Shown in pieces: positions 35,515 to 40,685 of a DNA stretch of 40,685 nt; positions within the stretch are counted from its first letter, which is position 1; each line of letters starts with the position of its first letter. The position numbers and the translations under genes are program-made. Location: assembly GCA_000771265.1 (NCBI GenBank), contig JDUB01000022.1, positions 1 through 40,685 of the forward strand, given 5' to 3'. The notes under the pieces are model-generated. The model was not told the origin of the DNA, made no database searches, and saw only the letters and a program-made list of their open reading frames with translations. This stretch comes from Bifidobacterium thermophilum DSM 20210. Lineage in GTDB: Bacteria > Actinomycetota > Actinomycetes > Actinomycetales > Bifidobacteriaceae.

Positions 35515-35808
35515 TCAGCCCTTCTTCAACTCCATAGCACCCTTGATCAGAGCGAGCACGAGATTCTTCACGATATCCGATTTGATGACCGCGAACAGCA
35601 CGGCGGCGAAACCGCAGGCAGCAACGAGAACCATCGCGTATTCCGCGGTCGCCGCGCCTTTCTGCGGTTCGACGGCCATCAGGCGGATTTTCGCGTCAAT
35701 CATGCACGCACGTTCCTTGGCTTTGCGCGCCGCCGCTATCGGAGCGCTCCGCATGGCTGTGATGAATCCTGTTTTCCCTTGCATCAGGGGTTGGTGAATG
35801 CCGGTCAT
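35515..35808 (-). CDS. flp: Flp-type major pilin (DUF4244-like)
   Basis: Type IVb pilin precursor of the Tad system. The 97-residue protein has the Flp signal KGAATAEYAMVLVAACG: cleavage after Gly, Glu at +5 and Tyr at +6. This gives a short mature pilin of about 46 residues, one hydrophobic helix ending VKNLVLALIKGAMELKKG. AAGGAAC precedes the ATG at 35808. The leader of about 50 residues is long, and a shorter start (Met36) is possible. The gene is first in flp-tadE-tadF, with its own upstream regulatory region. Confidence 0.85.
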   Translation of the reverse strand: MTGIHQPLMQGKTGFITAMRSAPIAAARKAKERACMIDAKIRLMAVEPQKGAATAEYAMVLVAACGFAAVLFAVIKSDIVKNLVLALIKGAMELKKG

Positions 35809-35885
35809 GGTTGTTCCTTTCTGATATGGCCCGAGGCTCCGGGCACCGCCTGCCTTGGCGGTATCCCCAGTGTGCCCGACCGGGA

Positions 35886-35930
35886 CCTCGCGAGGGAAGC
35901 TCGAACGGGCAATGTGGTCGAAAGACGACT
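35886..35930 (-). promoter_or_regulatory. Shared Tad upstream box, flp copy
   Basis: Bases 35901-35930 match 39811-39840 at 26 of 30 positions, including the core AATGTGGTCGAAAGA on the plus strand. On the gene-proximal side lies a palindrome (CCTCGCGAGG, 35886-35895), as it does at the tadZ copy. It ends 78 bp upstream of the flp ATG. Interpreted as a binding site for a common regulator. Confidence 0.7.
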
Positions 35931-35931
35931 G

Positions 35932-35968
35932 TTATCCACATCGACTTATCCACATTGACTTATCCACG
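35932..35968 (+). repeat. Three DnaA-box-like 9-mers in 14-bp tandem units
   Basis: TTATCCACA occurs at 35932-35940 and 35946-35954, and TTATCCACG at 35960-35968. Copies are exactly 14 bp apart. The first two match the DnaA-box consensus TTATNCACA. A further 13-bp tandem, TCCATGTCATCCG, follows at 35975-36000. All lie 124-192 bp upstream of flp, next to the Tad box. Confidence 0.8.
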
Positions 35969-36089
35969 TCCCTGTCCATGTCATCCGTCCATGTCATCCG
36001 CACTGATTCCGCCCTCATTCCGGTCGGTTCCAGACGGGTTCCGTCAAGTCGCCAGGCGAAACGCGCCATCGAAACAACAAACGACCCGC

Positions 36090-36653
36090 TCAGCCTCCTA
36101 TCAGCGACATCGCGGTCGGCACCACGCCAATCACAACGAACGCCGGCAGAAAACACAACGCCATCGGCAATAGAATCCGCACCGACAACCCCGCCGCCCC
36201 CTGCTCAATGGCATGGCGGGCGTCACGGTCGGCGCGTTGCACCGTCAATTCCAATCCGCGCACCGGGGAAGACCCATGCTCCCACGAATCACGCAAGCCC
36301 TCACGAATCAGCCGACACACCGAAATGCCGGCATCGTCCCCGATCCGCCACGCATCATCCCACGACGTACCCCGGTACAACCGTCGCGAGACCGTACACA
36401 GCGCGTCCCCGGTCAATCCTCCGGTCACCTCGCCCACCGCGTCCAACGCGCATGGAACCGATGCGCCCTTACGCAACGCGACCGCAAGCATCTGCACCAC
36501 AAGCGCATCGCTCGGGCGTAGCCCCTCATCCGCAAGCCGGCGAGCCGCATCAATCCGGCCAATCATGCACGGTCCCGACCTACGCAGCATCAACAACAAT
36601 GACACGCAACACGAGGCCAACACCGCAAACGCCACAGCAGCCTGCACACCCAT
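36090..36653 (-). CDS. tadC: TadC-like type II secretion F-domain membrane protein
   Basis: Inner-membrane platform protein of the Tad system. From the ATG at 36653 it is 187 residues (a second ATG five codons upstream, at 36668, is possible). A hydrophobic segment opens (AVAFAVLASCCVSLLLML). A T2SSF-type helical domain follows (GLRPSDALVVQMLAVALRKGASVPCALDAVGEV; LYRGTSWDDAWRIG; GLELTVQRADRDARHAIEQGAAGLSVRILLPMALCFLPAFVVIGVVPTAMSL), ending in a membrane segment. It starts shortly after the tadB stop, and is followed by a 281-bp non-coding stretch before flp. Confidence 0.75.
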   Translation of the reverse strand: MGVQAAVAFAVLASCCVSLLLMLRRSGPCMIGRIDAARRLADEGLRPSDALVVQMLAVALRKGASVPCALDAVGEVTGGLTGDALCTVSRRLYRGTSWDDAWRIGDDAGISVCRLIREGLRDSWEHGSSPVRGLELTVQRADRDARHAIEQGAAGLSVRILLPMALCFLPAFVVIGVVPTAMSLIGG

Positions 36654-36681
36654 CAGCTCCCCTTCCATCCCTGCAGCCCGG

Positions 36682-37395
36682 TTACGCTTCTTGTAAAGCC
36701 GAACGCACCATGGAACGCACCCACACGGCACCAGCCGCATACCCGGACAATCCCAGACACAGGCACGCCACACCGACAGGCGAACCGAGCAGAGTCTGCA
36801 ACGGATGCGCGCCAAGCAGGGCGCCGAACCCCCAGGTGCCGAACGGCAAAACGAGCAGCAGCTTCACTGTTGCCTTCGGCATCGCACTCGCTTGGGCGAC
36901 CAGCTGGTCACGGCCCACCGAGCGGCGAAACGAAGCGCTTACCGCTTCCAGGCAGGACCCCAGTTCGCAACCCAAGCGACCGCTCAGCTGCGCGACGACA
37001 CACACTTCCGCCGCAATCCGCTCAAGATACGCCGACTCGCCGTCCCGAGCGTGGGCAGCGAGCGCTCGAATCACCGCAAACCGGTCCACGGCGTGCCCCG
37101 ATAGGCCAGATAATCGGCTGGATTGATCTGACTGATCTGACTGGCCTGGCAATTGGCTCGATTGCCCCGATTGCCGCCCGGAAAGTCTGGAAAGCGAATC
37201 CTCCAACGTGCCTCCCGCACGCACCCCGGCAGTCAACATCGCCAGCGCCGCATCCAATCCCGCGGCGGCAGGCGGCTCCACTGCCCGACCATCAGCGGCA
37301 TCGCGCAACCGCCATCGGCACGACACGCCATCCCACACCGGCAACATCAGCAACGCCGCACAGCAGATTGCGGCGATCAACGGCCACAGAATCAT
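36682..37395 (-). CDS. tadB: TadB-like type II secretion F-domain membrane protein
   Basis: Partner of TadC in the pilus platform. The 237-residue protein has an opening membrane segment (MILWPLIAAICCAALLMLPV) and a T2SSF-type core (AGLDAALAMLTAGVRAGGTLEDSLSRLSG; QLSGRLGCELGSCLEAVSASFRRSVGRDQLVAQASAMPKATVKLLLVLPFG), then a C-terminal segment. The core is interrupted by a Ser/Gln/Asp/Gly-rich stretch (SGQSSQLPGQSDQSDQSS), encoded by short repeats near 37100-37180. The ATG at 37395 overlaps the tadA stop (TAATG). A longer frame upstream is not used. Confidence 0.78.
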   Translation of the reverse strand: MILWPLIAAICCAALLMLPVWDGVSCRWRLRDAADGRAVEPPAAAGLDAALAMLTAGVRAGGTLEDSLSRLSGRQSGQSSQLPGQSDQSDQSSRLSGLSGHAVDRFAVIRALAAHARDGESAYLERIAAEVCVVAQLSGRLGCELGSCLEAVSASFRRSVGRDQLVAQASAMPKATVKLLLVLPFGTWGFGALLGAHPLQTLLGSPVGVACLCLGLSGYAAGAVWVRSMVRSALQEA

Positions 37396-38579
37396 TATGC
37401 TTCCACCACCTTCAGCGAATGGCCCTGCCACGATGTCGCCGCCGACGCAAGCCAGCGTACCGCGAAATCCTGCCACCCCTCAATCGCGAGCGGCCGGCCG
37501 ACACCATCCCATGCCAACAACGGCACCCCGACCAAAGCGCCGTGAACCACCGCAAGGGTGCCCACCTGCGCGATATGCCGCCCGACCGACGTACGCTCCA
37601 CATGGATTACCGCATCAAACGCGTCCTGTGCGAGCATACCCAAAGCCCGAGCGTCAAGCCCCGCCAGCAACCCCAACGATATCAACCGTGCAGGCACACG
37701 CTCCACGCCATCGGCGTGCAAGGTCGTGGCTCCACCACGATGCCCGGAGTTGAACGCACGCAACAAATCAGCGATCTCCTCGCCGCGGCATTCACCCAAC
37801 ACCACACGGTCGGGGCGCATCCGTAACGTCGCCTTCACCAGCTCGGGCAAGCCCACCGCCCCAGCGCCCTCGACATTCGCCTCCCGTGCAACCAGCGACA
37901 CATGATTGCCGCCGGAAACCGCCGCCAATTCGCCAAGCTCGCGGACTTCCTCGACGCTGACGATACGCTCGCCGATTTCGCAACGACCGAGCAACGCCTT
38001 GAGCAGCGTGGTTTTCCCAGCGCCTGTGCCGCCGGTGATGAGTATCGTGGCACGGCCGCGGACCAAACCGTCCAGCAGGGCCAGCCATGCCGGCGGGAAC
38101 ATGCCGGAGGCACACAACGATTCCAATGTTGGCGGCAGGCTTCCCGGCAGACGAATCGAAATCGAGGCGCCTTGCGGCACAATCGGCGCGATGACCGCGT
38201 GGACGCGGATTCCGTCAGCTGTTGACGCGTCCGCAATCGGGCAAGCATCATCAAGACGACGACCCATCTGTGCGCACAGCCGCACGGCGTAATCGCGAAC
38301 GACCTGCGGCGAGCGGAACGGCACGGCGATGCGGCACGGAAGCATGCCCGCCCCGCGATCGGCCCAGACCCCGCCGTCGCAGGTCACCGCGATATCAGTG
38401 ACCTGAGTGTCCTGAGCTAGCCATTGCAACGGGCCGAACGCGATGGACAATGCTCTGCGCGGCGCTGCGAACGCGGGGATTTCCGGGTTTGCTGAGTTTG
38501 CTGAGTTTGTTCGACTGGCTGGGCTGGCCGGGCTTGCAACTTTGGCGCTTGCGTTGTTCCGGGGATCATCACGATTCAT
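37395..38579 (-). CDS. tadA: TadA-like pilus assembly ATPase (CpaF family)
   Basis: Secretion ATPase that drives Tad pilus assembly. Of 394 residues, the first ~45 are Ser/Ala/Asn-rich low complexity. Then come DIAVTCDGGVWADRG, Walker A ITGGTGAGKTTLLKAL (181-196), the Asp-box ERIVSVEEVRELGEL, Walker B DRVVLGECRGEE (257-268) and the His-box GHRGGATTLHADG (279-291). GAGGA precedes the ATG at 38579. The start overlaps the preceding small frame by 11 bp. Confidence 0.9.
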   Translation of the reverse strand: MNRDDPRNNASAKVASPASPASRTNSANSANPEIPAFAAPRRALSIAFGPLQWLAQDTQVTDIAVTCDGGVWADRGAGMLPCRIAVPFRSPQVVRDYAVRLCAQMGRRLDDACPIADASTADGIRVHAVIAPIVPQGASISIRLPGSLPPTLESLCASGMFPPAWLALLDGLVRGRATILITGGTGAGKTTLLKALLGRCEIGERIVSVEEVRELGELAAVSGGNHVSLVAREANVEGAGAVGLPELVKATLRMRPDRVVLGECRGEEIADLLRAFNSGHRGGATTLHADGVERVPARLISLGLLAGLDARALGMLAQDAFDAVIHVERTSVGRHIAQVGTLAVVHGALVGVPLLAWDGVGRPLAIEGWQDFAVRWLASAATSWQGHSLKVVEA

Positions 38580-38784
38580 GCGATGTCCTCGTTGCGGCGA
38601 ATTGAGCCGGCGCGCTTACTGGCGGCGGAGTCAGTGTGGTGGCCTCTGGTGTGGCCGTTGGTGTTGTTGCTGTCAACGGGGCTGATGTTGGTACTGGCAC
38701 TGGCTGTGAGACTGGCGCTTGCACTGACACAAACGGCGAGACTGACTCTGACGCTAGCGGCACCGTTGCATTCATCGCAGTCAT
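38569..38784 (-). CDS. Small Pro/Thr/Val-rich protein between tadZ and tadA (putative)
   Basis: A 71-codon frame from an ATG that overlaps the tadZ stop by four bases (ATGA) to a stop 11 bp inside tadA. GGGGAG sits at ideal distance before its ATG. The product begins MTAMNATVPLASESVSPFVS and is Val/Pro/Thr/Ala/Ser-rich throughout, with no membrane segment or recognisable domain. The overlaps on both sides and the strong ribosome binding site argue for a real translationally coupled gene. Low complexity argues for caution: it might just bridge tadZ and tadA. Confidence 0.5.
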   Translation of the reverse strand: MTAMNATVPLASESVSPFVSVQAPVSQPVPVPTSAPLTATTPTATPEATTLTPPPVSAPAQFAATRTSHES

Positions 38785-39770
38785 CGCCGCTCCCCACTCC
38801 CCGTCGGCCTCGCCGACCCCGCCCGCCTAGCATCAAGCCACGATGCCACAGTGCGCAATGCTTTCGCATTCGCCCGGTTCGGCTTGAGCAAGCCGGTCCC
38901 CTCAAGTATCTCCGCGCACAACCGCGTGTCAGGCTGGATGTTGCACAGCACGTCGATGCCCAAGTATTCCGCCGCCTCGTCAACGCCGATCACACCACGG
39001 GCGGATGCACGGGCGGTCGGCGGCAGAACCCCGACCAGCGCGATATCGTCCTCTGTGACCGTTCCTGAAGCGGCACGATTGGCGAGCGCGGCGCGGTGAT
39101 CGGATGACCGTCGGCTGCCCCGGCCGGTCAGCGCCTCGATGCACGCCTGCGCGCGGACCGTGCCGAGAACGGACAATTCAATCAGCAGAATCATCGCGGA
39201 GCCTTTAAGCGGCAACGGAATCGCCTCACCGGGAGAATACCCGGCACGCCCCGCATCGACAACCACCATGTCATACATCTCGGCCAGCGCGCAGACCGTC
39301 ACAGCAATTTCCCAATCCTGCGGCATCGGGCAAATCCACGGGCGGCTGGACAGCACGTCAACGCCATCCCACGTGGTAAGCCGGCGACGCAAGGCAGCGC
39401 CGTCCACCTCGCCCAGCGGAGCCGTGACGGCATTGAGCAGGACGCCAAGCTCGCTTTCCATACCAAGCAGGACATCCAGTCCGCCGCCGGACAAGTCAGC
39501 GTCTACCAAGGCGAAGTCCCTGTCGTCGTATAGGCCGTGCAGTGTTTGCGCGAGCAGCGCCGCGAAGGTGCTCGTGCCCAATCCGCCGCTCGCCGACAGT
39601 ACAATCGCCGCATTCGGCGCGCGATACACCGGCGACGGGCATGGAACGCCGAACGAATCAGCCCCGGACCGGTAGGGGACGTTGACCGCCGCGTTAGGGC
39701 GGGCGACCTGCTGAGATTGATGCGTATTCATGTGTGTTGTATGTGTCATATGCGATGTATGTGATGTCAT
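38781..39770 (-). CDS. tadZ: TadZ/CpaE-like (Ssd-like) atypical ParA-family protein
   Basis: ParA/MinD-like protein of the Tad cluster, expected to help position the machinery. From the ATG at 39770 it is 329 residues. The N-terminus is His/Thr/Met-rich (MTSHTSHMTHTTHMNTHQ). The P-loop SASGGLGTST (about 60-69) lacks the usual Lys, and FALVDADLSGGGLDVLLG, VVVDAGRAGYSPGEAIPL and LLIELSVLGTVRA follow. Missing ATPase lysine is seen in CpaE/Ssd-type proteins. The frame is open 40 codons upstream, but that part is unlikely. It is first in tadZ..tadC, with a shared regulatory box 24-70 bp upstream. Confidence 0.8.
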   Translation of the reverse strand: MTSHTSHMTHTTHMNTHQSQQVARPNAAVNVPYRSGADSFGVPCPSPVYRAPNAAIVLSASGGLGTSTFAALLAQTLHGLYDDRDFALVDADLSGGGLDVLLGMESELGVLLNAVTAPLGEVDGAALRRRLTTWDGVDVLSSRPWICPMPQDWEIAVTVCALAEMYDMVVVDAGRAGYSPGEAIPLPLKGSAMILLIELSVLGTVRAQACIEALTGRGSRRSSDHRAALANRAASGTVTEDDIALVGVLPPTARASARGVIGVDEAAEYLGIDVLCNIQPDTRLCAEILEGTGLLKPNRANAKALRTVASWLDARRAGSARPTGSGERR

Positions 39771-39793
39771 ACCATCCAATCGAACACGGTATG

Positions 39794-39840
39794 GGCGCTC
39801 GAGCGCCACTTCGAACCGGGAATGTGGTCGAAAGATGATT
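39794..39840 (-). promoter_or_regulatory. Shared Tad upstream box, tadZ copy
   Basis: The 30-bp box at 39811-39840 matches the flp copy at 35901-35930 (26/30). It is followed toward the gene by a perfect 14-bp palindrome, GGCGCTCGAGCGCC (39794-39807). The palindrome ends 24 bp upstream of the tadZ ATG. Confidence 0.7.
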
Positions 39841-40111
39841 CCCGCGGTGTGGCTGGGTTTCTGGCTGGCGTGCGGGCGATTGTCCCTCACGTGATGCCGA
39901 TGGTTTCGCGCGTCTCAGGGTCGCTTGGTATCGCGAATCGGGACGGACCGCAAGTGATGATGCCCCGCCCGTGCTGGCCGATGTCAGGGTTCATCACCGG
40001 TGACACGTATGAAACAGCGCGATGATGTCCCGTGTTGGCGAATGACGGAGTCAGGCTGTGGACGGGAGTGTTTGCCAACTATCTGTGGTCCGCACTGGTG
40101 GTTTGACATCG

Positions 40112-40332
40112 GTATCTTGCGTATTTGCGGTACTTGATGGTGCCTGGCAACGTGTATCTCGCCTTGCTGTAGTACCTCGCGGATTGCATCTGCGTTATCT
40201 GTGTGCGGATAGGTTCGATACCGCGAGTACGACCCGCGGAATTTCAACGACGCTACTTCGGGTATCGGGCGCCGATGAACACAGATACGCAAGATACGGT
40301 CGGGCAAGTACTACAGATACCGCAGATACCCA
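40112..40332. repeat. Three related GTATCT..GTACTT repeats, one inverted relative to two
   Basis: GTATCTTGCGTAT (40112-40124) is the exact reverse complement of ATACGCAAGATAC (40285-40297). A second inverted relative follows as CAAGTACTACAGATACCGCAG (40305-40325), which in reverse reads CTGCGGTATCTGTAGTACTTG and resembles the left copy's TTTGCGGTACTTG. Scattered GATAC/GTATC words continue to about 40360. This suggests a cluster of protein sites or a large stem; function is unknown. Confidence 0.5.
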
Positions 40333-40685
40333 CTCTGAGCGCATGGTATCGCGGTGTATCAAGACCGCTCCCGAGGGTTATAGGACAAAATGTGCATCCG
40401 GTGGTGGGTCAGTCGGAGGTGCCGTGGCATTTAGGGCATCGCGGAGTGTTCATTCCGCCAATCTGGCACATTCGAGCCGCCCGTATGCCTTGCACCGCAA
40501 CGGGTCCGCGCTGATTCCGGACACACATTCTGGCCGCGCTCGAAAGTGACGGCATGAGGACTTAAAACCGCGTCACGCCTGACAGGACAACCCCTCACAC
40601 CCAATTCCGACCAACCACCCAAACTAACTACGCTAACGACCCTCCCAGCGTAACCAGTTTGTGGCCTATAGGAACTAAACGTGGT

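Larger units (their letters stand above)
39771..40685. other. Non-coding end of window; repeat-rich tract at 40112-40360
   Basis: 915 bp without a supportable gene. 39794-39840 is the Tad box. 39900-40100 shows nothing clear. 40112-40360 is rich in GTATCT/AGATAC motifs with inverted and direct copies (see repeat). 40365-40685 shows no recognised feature; frames are short and lack ribosome binding sites. Confidence 0.5.

Noticed and set aside
40058..40549. 163-codon plus-strand frame at the window end
   Set aside because: No ribosome binding site, low similarity to any known protein type, and it overlaps the GATAC repeat cluster.

Overview
The window looks like part of a Bifidobacterium chromosome. 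This is judged from protein sequences I recognise (S18, S6, SSB, HPr, a C69 dipeptidase, a fungal/archaeal-type Asd, a Tad pilus cluster), the high-GC codon use and the gene order; no database was searched. Most of it is ordinary core genome on the minus strand. I see no transposase, integrase, tRNA, rRNA or cas gene.

Layout. 1-60 is the 3' end of an unidentified plus-strand gene, followed by a 1.4 kb non-coding region with phased repeats. 1455-5703 holds fhs, a C69 dipeptidase and a YbhB/PEBP protein (all minus). 5906-9464 holds ptsI (minus), divergent from ptsH (plus), then a LacI-type regulator with an operator-like palindrome in its own promoter. 9680-15910 is holB-tmk-topA (overlapping minus-strand operon) and a PAP2-family membrane protein. 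15997-20806 is a visibly AT-richer block on the minus strand: secreted SH3-like protein, Cys-containing lipoprotein, membrane adaptor with a peptidoglycan-binding domain, ABC ATPase and FtsX/MacB permease. This looks like an acquired envelope-export cassette. 20807-22024 is mostly non-coding but contains the SRP RNA gene. 22025-23521 is a membrane-anchored polysaccharide deacetylase. 24150-25959 is the rpsF-ssb-rpsR-rplI operon, with prs divergent from it. asd (plus) converges on a split aspartate kinase (two minus-strand genes), preceded by recR and dnaX. 34561-39770 is a Tad (tight adherence) type IVb pilus cluster: tadZ, a small overlapping ORF, tadA, tadB, tadC, then flp, tadE, tadF.

Most unusual signal. 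Three separate non-coding regions (about 359-666, 21271-21433, 28720-29028) carry 13 copies of a 16-bp dyad, consensus GYATGYCNNGRCATAC. The copies are spaced almost exactly 73 bp apart (71-74), about seven helical turns, all in the same orientation. Region 1 also has a second dyad (TGYGAG-N6-CTCACA) spaced at 72 bp, and all three regions have a CCGACGCT-containing element nearby. This looks like an array of protein-binding sites (BIME-like, nucleoid-associated or regulatory) rather than CRISPR or coding sequence. I do not recognise it as a described element.

Second signal. The two Tad transcription units (tadZ..tadC and flp-tadE-tadF) share a 30-bp upstream box (26/30 identical) followed by a palindrome, pointing to one regulator. 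The flp copy is adjacent to three DnaA-box-like 9-mers repeated every 14 bp.
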